DNA of 36,361 bases from Candidatus Saccharimonadota bacterium (GTDB taxonomy: Bacteria; Patescibacteriota; Saccharimonadia; Saccharimonadales; Saccharimonadaceae). Below are positions 27,309 to 36,247 of the stretch, in pieces. The position numbers and the translations under genes were made by a program. Under the pieces are notes generated by a model. The model did no database searches, was not told where the DNA came from, and saw nothing but the letters and a program-made list of their open reading frames with translations. Position 1 is the first letter of the stretch. The number at the start of each line of letters is the position of its first letter. The stretch lies in contig RZYF01000004.1 in NCBI GenBank assembly GCA_010014665.1, positions 1-36,361 on the forward strand, written 5' to 3'.

Positions 27309-28496
27309 ATGCAAAAAACCGCTATCCTGCTTCTAGGAATTATACTGCTAGGATTCACCACTTCGACCGCTCACGCGGGAGTCGAGAGCGCTTACTTCGA
27401 AGCTCCAAAAAACATTGAAGCCGGGACTGAACTCAAGATACTAATACGAGCCAATCTGTCCCAGGACGAACACTCATCATGCTTTGCCAAAACTACACTA
27501 TCTTACTCAGGTAACCTCAAGCTAAAAACCGCAACTACTGGTAACTATCCCAGTCCTATAAATTTCCAGCAGAATTTGCAAAATATCAATATGACTACTG
27601 GTGAGTGTCGTTCAGCTGGATATACTGGATCATATATTCTAGCCTACCTTACCTTTCAAGTTCTTAGTGAAGGCAAAGCCACGATAACCTCGAAGGCTTG
27701 GAAAAACGACGATATAGAAGTAAATGGTAGCGTCGTGCGACTATCACCGATCGTTATAGACGTAGCACCATCTGCAAATACTATCGTCGGGCCACGTTTT
27801 CAGGGTATAACAATTAATCCCTATGTTGGTGCTATAGAACTAGCCTGGGGCTCAAATGTAACGGCAAAAGACATCAAACTATCTTATACACCAACCGATA
27901 GCAATTCAGTTATCGAGGCAAAAGTTACCACGTTACCTAACAACTCTTATAGTGGCATACTCGGACAACTTGAAGCATCTTCTTCTTATAATTTCACAAT
28001 AACAGGCATGGCCGAAGACGGTACGGCGCTTAGATACGACGGCTATGCGACTACAAAAGGTTATCCCATAAAAATATTTGTTCAAAAAAACAATTTACCA
28101 GTGGCTAACGCATCAATAATAATTGATGACTATACCTACAAAACTGACTCAGAGGGTATTTATCTAACCAACGTACCTCCTGGTAAAGCCGATATTCGTA
28201 TCGAAGTAGACGGCAAAACAACTCGCCAGACAATCAACGTCGATAAAAAACTGTTGCAAGACAACGGCAAAGTAGCAGACCGTCAAGATTTTACAATCAC
28301 ACTTGATTCAGATGTTACGGTCACTGAAAAATTAAACTGGATACCCTATGTAGTTACTGCAGTTTTCGTTTTGATTATAATAGCCGGAGCTGTGTTAGGA
28401 TTATGGTTCCGAAAGCGTATGAAATCGCCTGAATTGCCCACCCAACCAGAAAACACAGAGTCAACCCAACCGCCAAACCCAAATATCGAATCATAA
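27309..28496 (+). CDS. Secreted, C-terminally membrane-anchored multidomain surface protein (cohesin-like + FN3-like + carboxypeptidase-regulatory-like domain)
   Basis: Signal peptide (AILLLGIILLGFTTSTAHA), LAYLTFQVLSEGKATIT, FN3-like LEASSSYNFTITGMAEDG, GKADIRIEVDGKTTRQTINVDKKLL, C-terminal TM and Pro-rich tail. Confidence 0.7.
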   Translation: MQKTAILLLGIILLGFTTSTAHAGVESAYFEAPKNIEAGTELKILIRANLSQDEHSSCFAKTTLSYSGNLKLKTATTGNYPSPINFQQNLQNINMTTGECRSAGYTGSYILAYLTFQVLSEGKATITSKAWKNDDIEVNGSVVRLSPIVIDVAPSANTIVGPRFQGITINPYVGAIELAWGSNVTAKDIKLSYTPTDSNSVIEAKVTTLPNNSYSGILGQLEASSSYNFTITGMAEDGTALRYDGYATTKGYPIKIFVQKNNLPVANASIIIDDYTYKTDSEGIYLTNVPPGKADIRIEVDGKTTRQTINVDKKLLQDNGKVADRQDFTITLDSDVTVTEKLNWIPYVVTAVFVLIIIAGAVLGLWFRKRMKSPELPTQPENTESTQPPNPNIES

Positions 28497-28569
28497 CTAC
28501 AAAAAGTCTGCTCCATCTCTAGGAAACTCAACCTACATAGAGTAATTTGACCCATAAGCCTGAAGCCTC

Positions 28570-28598
28570 TTGACTGAAAGCAGTTTTTTAGGTAAAAT
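28570..28598 (+). promoter_or_regulatory. rpmA promoter
   Basis: TTGACT (28570-28575), 17-nt spacer, TAAAAT (28593-28598). SD TAGGAG lies upstream of the ATG at 28644. Confidence 0.65.
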
Positions 28599-28643
28599 GG
28601 TTTAGAATTTTTGATAAATAAATCTTAGGAGTTAGGTAATTAT

Positions 28644-28916
28644 ATGTCACATGTCAAAGCTGGTGGTACAGCCAAAAACGTTCACGATTCAGCTGGTCAG
28701 CGACTTGGCGTTAAGCTATTTGGTGGCCAAAAAGCTAAAGCTGGCAATGTAATAGTTCGTCAAGTTGGCGAGACCAAACAAGCTGGTCCCGGCACCTACA
28801 TGAGCAACAACTTTACTATCCACGCCGCAAAAGACGGTGTTGTTGGCTACAAACAAGTCAAAACCCGCAAATTCACCGGCAAAACCGCCCGCCGCACACA
28901 AGTAGTCGTCGAATAG
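28644..28916 (+). CDS. rpmA: 50S ribosomal protein L27
   Basis: SHVKAGGTAKNVHDSAGQRLGVKLFGGQKAKAGNVIVRQVGETKQAGPGTYMSNNFTIHAAKDGVVGYK; TAG stop. Confidence 0.95.
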   Translation: MSHVKAGGTAKNVHDSAGQRLGVKLFGGQKAKAGNVIVRQVGETKQAGPGTYMSNNFTIHAAKDGVVGYKQVKTRKFTGKTARRTQVVVE

Positions 28917-28936
28917 TTTTGTCGATAAAAACTATT

Positions 28937-28964
28937 AAAACTCCCATATCTCTATGGGAGTTTT
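28937..28964 (+). terminator. Intrinsic terminator of rpmA
   Basis: AAAACTCCCATA-TCTC-TATGGGAGTTTT, 12-bp perfect stem with an U-rich end. Confidence 0.8.
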
Positions 28965-28999
28965 ATATTGAGGTTTACTAACCGCTCCGTTCAGACTAT

Positions 29000-29638
29000 T
29001 TATTCACTGGGTTTTTCAAAACCTGTCATATCAGTGATAGCTGCCAATATTCTGAATACTCTTTCATTATTTTCAGTGTCACTTTTAGAAACATCTGAAT
29101 CTGGAGGTAATTCATAAGTTTTAGAAAATTGACTACCTGATTCATCACGTGGTCTACTGGTCGTAATTCTGGCACTATTATCATCTGGATAAACGCTAAG
29201 ATCAATTCGTGTAACAACACCCTGACCGTCTGGTAATTCAAGAGGTTTTGCATACAGCTCCGTGCGCTCGACACCAGGTTCAACACCACCAACAGTAGCT
29301 AACTGTGCTAAGATAAATCTTCGTGGTTTAGTTTTACCGTCAGGATCGATTTCCGTCCCAAACTTGACGCTACCTGGATGTTTTGTTGCAAGCTCAAATA
29401 GTGAAGTATAGGCAGCTCCTGCCACAGTCCCCTCGGTTTCAACGACATATCTTTGAAGTTCAGTTATCATTTCAATATTTGGATCTACTTCGTGTTCAAG
29501 ACTTCGTGGTCTACTGAATGGACCTCTACCCATAAGTAATCCTAGGCGACGTGCAATTGCTCCTACGCGGTTGGTTAATTTTTTAGTTTCTATTCCTGGT
29601 GTTTGTGGTTGTGTGTCTGGTTTTGGTTGTTCATTCAT
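29000..29638 (-). CDS. Hypothetical protein (212 aa)
   Basis: Open frame preceded by TTGACA-N17-TACTAT (29674-29646) one base short of leaderless. No family recognised. Confidence 0.65.
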   Translation of the reverse strand: MNEQPKPDTQPQTPGIETKKLTNRVGAIARRLGLLMGRGPFSRPRSLEHEVDPNIEMITELQRYVVETEGTVAGAAYTSLFELATKHPGSVKFGTEIDPDGKTKPRRFILAQLATVGGVEPGVERTELYAKPLELPDGQGVVTRIDLSVYPDDNSARITTSRPRDESGSQFSKTYELPPDSDVSKSDTENNERVFRILAAITDMTGFEKPSE

Positions 29639-29645
29639 GTCTCAT

Positions 29646-29674
29646 ATAGTAGCAAATAATTGCCTTTTTGTCAA
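29646..29674 (-). promoter_or_regulatory. Promoter of the 212-aa ORF
   Basis: TTGACA (29674-29669), 17-nt spacer, TACTAT (29651-29646); +1 predicted 1 nt before the ATG. Confidence 0.55.
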
Positions 29675-29744
29675 GTTTAAGTCAAATAGCTTATTATACA
29701 TAGGCTATTTTTTTAGACTGATAAATAACTATTTTCTCGAATAT

Positions 29745-30125
29745 TTATTTGCTAAGTCCCAGATGGTGCTTGACCCGTTCGACAACGTCACCTATAACAA
29801 CCTGTGATTTAACCAGATAATCGTCTGCGCCTAGTTGTTCGGCACGCTCTTTGTCTTTAGGTTGCGACAAAGCAGTCAACATAACTACGTGAATATTCGC
29901 AGTTTCTGGAGTATTTCGCAGTATATCTAATACGTCAAATCCATTGACCTTAGGCATCATAGCATCGAGTAATATAAGATCCGGTTTATATTCTGTAACC
30001 TTAGCAAGTGCTAGTTCACCGTTCGGCACATGCTCAACAGCAAAGCCTTCGAGTTCCAATCTTGAACGATATACACTAGCTAGAGCGTTATCGTCTTCTA
30101 CTAACAATATTTTCTTTTTTTCCAT
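29745..30125 (-). CDS. Stand-alone CheY-like response regulator
   Basis: KILLVEDDNALASVYRSRLELEGFAV, LILLDAMMPKVNGFDVL, VVMLTALSQ, GADDYLVKS. Receiver domain only. Confidence 0.92.
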   Translation of the reverse strand: MEKKKILLVEDDNALASVYRSRLELEGFAVEHVPNGELALAKVTEYKPDLILLDAMMPKVNGFDVLDILRNTPETANIHVVMLTALSQPKDKERAEQLGADDYLVKSQVVIGDVVERVKHHLGLSK

Positions 30126-30181
30126 GTCATTATCTTACACTACACCGCTCACGGTTACAAGCATCGCACTATCAGATATAA

Positions 30182-30210
30182 AAGAGCTTGCGCAATATAC
30201 GCAAGCTCTT
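30182..30210 (-). terminator. Hairpin terminator in the ctpA-response regulator intergenic region
   Basis: AAGAGCTTGCG-N7-CGCAAGCTCTT, 11-bp perfect stem; TTTTATAT tail on the minus strand. Confidence 0.65.
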
Positions 30211-30557
30211 GCCTTTTACCGCCTAATTTTCATAGCAATTGTATATATTTATCGTAGTCTATATACAAATGACGTTACGTTAGTCATATAACTAACTGCA
30301 GAATTATTTATTTTTACTCAAGTACCTCCTTTGCCTTAAAGGAATGAGATACTTCGGCCGAAAAGTCTTTTTTAGTGTTGAGCATTTTGTTTTTTACTAG
30401 CAGATTATCTAAATATAATAATGCGTAGTAATTCTCTGTTTTTGTGATTTTTGTTTTAATAAACTACTCTTTAATATTAGCATATTTCTAAAAAAGAAAA
30501 AGCTTTTTGACCAAAAACAGTCGTCTGCCGAGAAATTATTCCGTCTGTTTAAAAACT

Positions 30558-31766
30558 TTATTTATTTAGTTCTTGGATAGCTGCGGTTTTCTGGGCATCA
30601 AGTCCAGTAGTTAGTTCGTCTTGACCTGGTTCAATGATTACATCTGGTTTTAAACCTTTTTTATCAACATTTAAACCTTTTTGTGTATACCATTTAGCTA
30701 CTGTTATTTTGAGTGTTCCTCCGTCGCGTAAGGCTTCGGGAACCTGCATAGTGCCTTTACCGTATGTTTTTGTACCTACCAATTTGGCTACACCGTATTC
30801 CGAAAGAGCAGCTGCTACGATTTCGCTAGCACTAGCACTGGCACCATCGACTAAAACAACTGTTTTCATACCTGCTAGAGGAGCATCTTGGCCTGTCGTG
30901 AATGTTCGTTGTACTATACCCCCTCGACGTTCGGTAGCCACAACCTTACCTTTCAGCCATAGGCCTGCTAATTCCTGGGCTGCACTCACATATCCACCAG
31001 AATTACCACGTAAGTCAAGTATAATATTACTAACCCCCTGCTCTTTCAGCTTTATAGCTTCAGCCCGAGCTACCGCAGGAGTATCCTCACCAAATCTCGA
31101 AACTCTAAAATATCCAATCTTCCCGTTTTCTAGTAATTCAGAAGATACACTAGGAGAAGTTATTACCCCTCTAACGACCGTCACCTCTTGGGTCTGTCCA
31201 TCGCGCAAAATAGTTAGTTTTACCGTAGTATCTTTCGTGCCTCGAATTTTTTTAACTGCTTGCCCTACTGTAAGACCAGCAGTATCTTCATCATTTACTT
31301 GTAATATCATGTCCTTAACCTGTATGCCAGTTTGTTTGGCCGGGCTATCGTTGAGGACTCCTAAGATTGTCAGGATACCGTCTACTTTGCCCAGCTCAGC
31401 GCCAATGCCTTCAAACTGACCATTCAGGTCATCATTGAAATCAGAAGACTCTTGAGCGTTGAGATACATAGTATGCGGATCGCCAAGAGCGTCAACCATG
31501 CCATGTTTCGCACCGTCAATTAGTTTGTCCTTGTCAACTTCGCCATCATACATACTAGATAAAGTTGTATACATTTCGCTTAACGATGAAAAATCGTCAT
31601 TTGTTGTCTCGTTACCAAATAACGGTATCTTGTAGGCACGTGTGCCTAGTACGAAAGCTAAAACAATGATTATTAACAACAATAATAATGCCGTAGGATA
31701 CGACATAATAATCTGTCGATTAACTAGCGGTTTCTTTGACACAATATTATCTTGTTTTTGCTGCAC
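30558..31766 (-). CDS. ctpA: S41-family C-terminal processing peptidase with PDZ domain
   Basis: PDZ region (GIGAELGKVDGILTILGVLNDSPAKQTGIQVKD), LDLRGNSGGYVSAAQELAGLWL, VDGASASASEIVAAAL (Ser), GTKTYGKGTMQ (Lys). GTG start with AGGAGGAG SD. Confidence 0.93.
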   Translation of the reverse strand: MQQKQDNIVSKKPLVNRQIIMSYPTALLLLLIIIVLAFVLGTRAYKIPLFGNETTNDDFSSLSEMYTTLSSMYDGEVDKDKLIDGAKHGMVDALGDPHTMYLNAQESSDFNDDLNGQFEGIGAELGKVDGILTILGVLNDSPAKQTGIQVKDMILQVNDEDTAGLTVGQAVKKIRGTKDTTVKLTILRDGQTQEVTVVRGVITSPSVSSELLENGKIGYFRVSRFGEDTPAVARAEAIKLKEQGVSNIILDLRGNSGGYVSAAQELAGLWLKGKVVATERRGGIVQRTFTTGQDAPLAGMKTVVLVDGASASASEIVAAALSEYGVAKLVGTKTYGKGTMQVPEALRDGGTLKITVAKWYTQKGLNVDKKGLKPDVIIEPGQDELTTGLDAQKTAAIQELNK

Positions 31767-31844
31767 TTAACTCCTCCTAAAACGCTTATAATACTATAGC
31801 ACAGCGAGAACTATGATTAAATCGATTGATTTAAATTTGTGTTT

Positions 31845-32987
31845 TTAGAAGTAGATAAATGTCAGACCATTAGGATTTATGTCCATCTCGCTGAATTCGC
31901 CCTGGACACGCCAGTTAAACTGACTAACATGGATAGTCCCATTGGAATTAATGCTCTCAACATACATTGCATGACCATAATAACCTATGTACATGATTGC
32001 GACTGAACCAACCTGAGGCTCAGAGCCGGTAGAAATACCATCTTCTCGGGCGCTAGCTGGCCATTGATTGGCATTACCACGACCACCCCAACACGGCATA
32101 TATCGTCCACTGGCTGCCACTTTCCAAGCAGTATAGCTAACACATTCGCGATTATACATACCCCAGTTGTCTAATAGAGAATCTTGCACCGAGTTACACC
32201 AGATTGCTGGATAGCCACCACAACCAGCGCCACCTGGTGTCAAACCAGATATTGAATAGGTTCTAGAAGCTGCAGCATTAGCTGCGGCCTGTTGAGCTCT
32301 TAGATCGGCAATCTGACTTTCGCGTTGACCAATAATTTGCTGATAAGCCCCTTCAGCTCCTTGTGTATCTGCTAGTAATTTTGACTGTTCAGCTTCTTTG
32401 GCGGCTAGCGCATCACGTTGACTCTTCTGGTCATTCAATACCCGTTCAGCATCAATCTTTTGTGCTTCCAATTGTTTAGTTATTTCTATAACATCTTTTA
32501 CTGACTGTTGTAGCTGGTCTTGCATATTTGCATAATAATCTTGGGTTGACACATAATCGCCAACAGAATCCGATCCGGCTAACACTTCTATAGGAGTTAC
32601 ATCGGTCCCAACCGACATATCTGCGATTATCGTACTCAATACATCCTGTTGACTAACAAGTTTTTTCTCGTTTTCAGCGATATCAGCGATGAGTTTATCG
32701 TATTTAGCTTGGCTTAAATCAATTTGAGCTTGGATAATATTTTTTTGCATCGCTAAACTGTCTAGCTCTTGTTGAAGAGATTTAGACTGTTCAGCTAAAC
32801 GTGCCGCTTCGGATTGATAGCTCCCGATTTCACTTTCGATCGAACTAATACGAGAATCGTATGAATCAGCAAAAACCGACCGCATATAGGTCAATGGCGC
32901 ACTAATACCTATAACTAACGCCACAAGGACGAGCCATTTACGGGTCGTCTTAATACGGAGTAATTTTGTGGTGGTTTTTACTTTCAT
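31845..32987 (-). CDS. Secreted coiled-coil peptidoglycan hydrolase with C-terminal CHAP domain (PcsB-like)
   Basis: N-terminal signal/TM, long coiled coil, then CHAP: NRECVSYTAWKVAASG (Cys) and GHAMYVESINSNGTIHVSQFNW (His). Confidence 0.88.
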   Translation of the reverse strand: MKVKTTTKLLRIKTTRKWLVLVALVIGISAPLTYMRSVFADSYDSRISSIESEIGSYQSEAARLAEQSKSLQQELDSLAMQKNIIQAQIDLSQAKYDKLIADIAENEKKLVSQQDVLSTIIADMSVGTDVTPIEVLAGSDSVGDYVSTQDYYANMQDQLQQSVKDVIEITKQLEAQKIDAERVLNDQKSQRDALAAKEAEQSKLLADTQGAEGAYQQIIGQRESQIADLRAQQAAANAAASRTYSISGLTPGGAGCGGYPAIWCNSVQDSLLDNWGMYNRECVSYTAWKVAASGRYMPCWGGRGNANQWPASAREDGISTGSEPQVGSVAIMYIGYYGHAMYVESINSNGTIHVSQFNWRVQGEFSEMDINPNGLTFIYF

Positions 32988-33049
32988 AATAAATACACAT
33001 CAATTTAAGCATAAGGTTGTTGTTAAGTCAAGACTTTTTATGTAGTATT

Positions 33050-34054
33050 TTATATTTTTAGATAACGACGAACCGCTAAATGAGCGGAAATAATACCGAT
33101 TATGGCACCTAGCGCTATCATTCCTATCAAAACTATTGGCCACAATGTCATCAGATTGTTGTGAAGTGGTTGAGTAGCGATTCCGTATCCAAGCAACTTG
33201 GGTTCAAGTGAGATAAAGCCGAAGAAGCCGATAGCCGTAGATAACACTGCCGCAATAAATCCGTACATTATCGCTTCAACCACGAACGGACCTCTTATAA
33301 AATTTTTATCTGCGCCAATTAATTTCATCATCTCTATCTCATCGCGACGATTAAATATCGCCATACGTATAGTGTTAAATATTATCAACATAGAAATTGC
33401 AATGAAAACAATAGCAGCTAAAAATCCGACTTTTTCGGCAGTTGATGCCCACTGCCCTATAGTCTCGATAACCCGTTTATTTTCACCGGTAAAAGCTGGT
33501 GCTAGTCGCGGATTCTGATTTAGGGCGTTCTTTACTTCGGTGTCATTTTTCACTAAATCGATAAGAGACGCAGTTTGGTTAGGGTCTTTCAAAACGACAC
33601 GCAAAGAAGGGGCAAAAGGCATAGTAGGCAAATCAGAGATAGTTTGCAACTGTTCTTTGGATGGTTTGTATTTTTCTATGAAATCATTTCGTGCTTCTTC
33701 GAGAGTTACATAATTTACTGAAACAACATCCTCGCTTTTTTCAAGCTTGTAACTAACTTGTTTAACTTCTTTATCAGTAATATCCGCACGTAAATGAATC
33801 GGGATATCGACACGCTGACGCAATACATCTACAGTATCACTAAGAACAGACCTAGCTGCAATCGAAGAAAATACTATCAAAAGTGTTATGGTCATAACTA
33901 CCGTAGCGGCCGTCGTCAACCAAACATTACGGGTAAAACTGTTGATACCGTAACGCATCATGCGTGTCCAGGTTACCCATTTGCGCCTTAAGCGTTTATT
34001 GCTTCGCAACTGCACATTGGCATCGGTGCTCTTTGATTGTTTTTTTACGTTCAT
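33050..34054 (-). CDS. ftsX: Cell division ABC transporter permease FtsX
   Basis: Four-TM FtsX architecture; DTVDVLRQRVDIPIHLRADITDKEVKQV, FNTIRMAIFNRRDEIEMMKLIGADKNFIRGPFVVEAIMYGF. Overlaps ftsE. Confidence 0.93.
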   Translation of the reverse strand: MNVKKQSKSTDANVQLRSNKRLRRKWVTWTRMMRYGINSFTRNVWLTTAATVVMTITLLIVFSSIAARSVLSDTVDVLRQRVDIPIHLRADITDKEVKQVSYKLEKSEDVVSVNYVTLEEARNDFIEKYKPSKEQLQTISDLPTMPFAPSLRVVLKDPNQTASLIDLVKNDTEVKNALNQNPRLAPAFTGENKRVIETIGQWASTAEKVGFLAAIVFIAISMLIIFNTIRMAIFNRRDEIEMMKLIGADKNFIRGPFVVEAIMYGFIAAVLSTAIGFFGFISLEPKLLGYGIATQPLHNNLMTLWPIVLIGMIALGAIIGIISAHLAVRRYLKI

Positions 34055-34734
34055 TGCCTGTAAACTCCCTTGGACTGATCTGAAACCACCTTACCGTTAT
34101 CGATAGTAATCACGCGCCGCTTCAGCCTGTTTACTATATCTGCATTGTGAGTAGTTAAAATAACTGTTGTCCCATAATGATTGATTTTTTCCAGTAATCG
34201 TACAATATCCCAACTATGCTTTGGATCGAGATTACCGGTCGGCTCATCAGCTATTAAAATCTTCGGCTGGCGTACTACTGCCCTAGCTATTGCTACTCTC
34301 TGACGCTCACCTCCGGAAAGTTGATGAGGGAATTTTTTTTCTTTACCATTCAGACCAACAAGTTCAATAACCTTTGGTACCGTGGTCTTAATCTCACGGT
34401 TTGTCATACCAGCAATCTCAAGCGCAAAAGCAATATTTTCAAACACAGTACGCTGTGGTAGGAGCTTAAAATCTTGATAGACTACACCAATTTTACGTCG
34501 TAACAACGGAACATGTTTTTTACGAAGGGTGTCATAGTCTATACCGCCCACGACAATTTTTCCACTTGTTTGCTTGATTTCTCGCGTCAATAACTTAAGC
34601 AAAGTTGATTTTCCAGCCCCTGAAGTACCTACTATTATGACAAATTCTTTGGGTTCAATATGCAAACTAACACGGTTAAGTGCCGGTGATCCCTCTTTAC
34701 CATAAACCTTTGATACCCTATCAAGTAAAATCAT
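34051..34734 (-). CDS. ftsE: Cell division ATP-binding protein FtsE
   Basis: Walker A GTSGAGKST, VVYQDFKLLPQRTVFENIAFAL, signature LSGGERQR, ILIADEPTGNLDP. Confidence 0.95.
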   Translation of the reverse strand: MILLDRVSKVYGKEGSPALNRVSLHIEPKEFVIIVGTSGAGKSTLLKLLTREIKQTSGKIVVGGIDYDTLRKKHVPLLRRKIGVVYQDFKLLPQRTVFENIAFALEIAGMTNREIKTTVPKVIELVGLNGKEKKFPHQLSGGERQRVAIARAVVRQPKILIADEPTGNLDPKHSWDIVRLLEKINHYGTTVILTTHNADIVNRLKRRVITIDNGKVVSDQSKGVYRQ

Positions 34735-34777
34735 TACTTACACAAGTATAACTCATTTGTAATAGTCCACCAAAACT

Positions 34778-36184
34778 CTATTGGTTCTGAGAATCAAGTG
34801 GCGTTGGCGCTGATACTATACCAACATTTTGAGATTCTGGGACGTCTCGAAGATGTTTACGTCGATTTTTTTTGTAAACGATAAACCCTAGAACAGAACC
34901 TATGATAGCCAAGGAACAGGTAATCAATACATAAACCCACAACGGTATTGTCTGTGGTGACTCTATTTCTAGTGTAAATTCTTGCGTTTCACGCACGCCG
35001 GTTGCCTCGTTTACGAGAGCTTTTTTTACGTCTATGACATGTGTCTCTTTAATTTCGCCGATCTGGACATCCACACTAACCTGACCGCTAGCTGATTCAA
35101 ATTCAGTTGAGCCATATGAATCAGTATTAGTAGAAACTCCTGCTATCGTTACTTTCGCACCTGATCTGACGTCGCCAGTTTGCCTGACAATTACTTCAAT
35201 CGGATATCCTCGAGTCTTCGCAACGCCTGTATATCGTGCCACCTCACCCAAACTGTTTTTTCCGGTGATAATTATTTTATAATCCGTAAACACTTCAAGA
35301 TTACTGATCATCAAAGATGCTGATAAATTATCTATTTCAGGCTGATTTGCGGTCGTTTTACGCGTTTTCCCTGGTTCCGAATACTCGACTTTAATTTCAC
35401 TCAAAGTTTTGATTATGTCCCATCGTAATAAGACTGAGTCTATAAACGAGATATAAGTTACTTCACCGATACTGCCAGAATTGTCTATTTCTTGAAGTTT
35501 CAAATTTTTGAACTGATACGAGAAGCTGTCCTGTTCAATATTGCCAGGATCCTCACCATCTAAAGTCACACATTTACCTGAATCATCTTTTTTCATTCCG
35601 ACCGGTACGACTGTTTGCGCGCCACCAATATTCGGACAAACGTCTTTTAGGTCATCCATCACCTTACAGTCTGGTGGTATGCCTGTTTTACCAGCTGGAC
35701 AAACATCTGAGTATACCGTTACGATCCTTGCCTGTAATGGTGTAGAAATATTTGCAATCATAGCAGTACCGTTATTACTAAAGATGGAAGCATCGCCCGT
35801 AATAATTGTTTCGGCCGTAAATGTCGCTACCAGATGAGTTCCGTCTGGAATACAATCATATTTGCTAGGTGTACTAATTATATAAGAACCATCTGTAGAT
35901 TTTTCGAGAGTTGAATTTGGTATATCACCGATTTTTGCATCAATTATTCTCATATTTGCTGCATTTATGTTTACGTAAGTACGTCCGCAACTTTGTTTTT
36001 TACTATTATTACCCTTTGTCGTAGCACTCAGTGTAAGTGTAAAATTTTTACCTAAATTAGTGTAGGCTGCACCACCAAAAAATGCCCCGACTTCTATAAC
36101 CGCCATAGCCGGAGATGATATTACGATACTTGCTAAAATAGCCCATGATAGAGCTACTAGTTTTATCTGTCCTTTGTGTTTCAT
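34778..36184 (-). CDS. Surface protein paralogous to 27309..28496 (signal peptide, Cys-containing N-domain, FN3-like, regulatory-like domain, C-terminal TM)
   Basis: TRGYPIEVIVRQTGDVRSGAKVTIAGVSTNTDSYGSTEFE...SVDVQIGEIKETHVIDVKKAL...IPLWVYVLITCSLAIIGSVLGFIVYKKNRRKH parallels the plus-strand gene's C-terminal half. Confidence 0.7.
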   Translation of the reverse strand: MKHKGQIKLVALSWAILASIVISSPAMAVIEVGAFFGGAAYTNLGKNFTLTLSATTKGNNSKKQSCGRTYVNINAANMRIIDAKIGDIPNSTLEKSTDGSYIISTPSKYDCIPDGTHLVATFTAETIITGDASIFSNNGTAMIANISTPLQARIVTVYSDVCPAGKTGIPPDCKVMDDLKDVCPNIGGAQTVVPVGMKKDDSGKCVTLDGEDPGNIEQDSFSYQFKNLKLQEIDNSGSIGEVTYISFIDSVLLRWDIIKTLSEIKVEYSEPGKTRKTTANQPEIDNLSASLMISNLEVFTDYKIIITGKNSLGEVARYTGVAKTRGYPIEVIVRQTGDVRSGAKVTIAGVSTNTDSYGSTEFESASGQVSVDVQIGEIKETHVIDVKKALVNEATGVRETQEFTLEIESPQTIPLWVYVLITCSLAIIGSVLGFIVYKKNRRKHLRDVPESQNVGIVSAPTPLDSQNQ

Positions 36185-36247
36185 ATACTATACAGTTTAC
36201 TACAAAACTCTTAAGTTTTGTTCAAGCCTTCTTTGAAAACGGTATAT

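Noticed and set aside
30634-31419. 261-aa plus-strand ORF in the track
   Set aside because: It lies wholly antisense to ctpA, whose catalytic motifs are clear. The composition is that of a shadow ORF.
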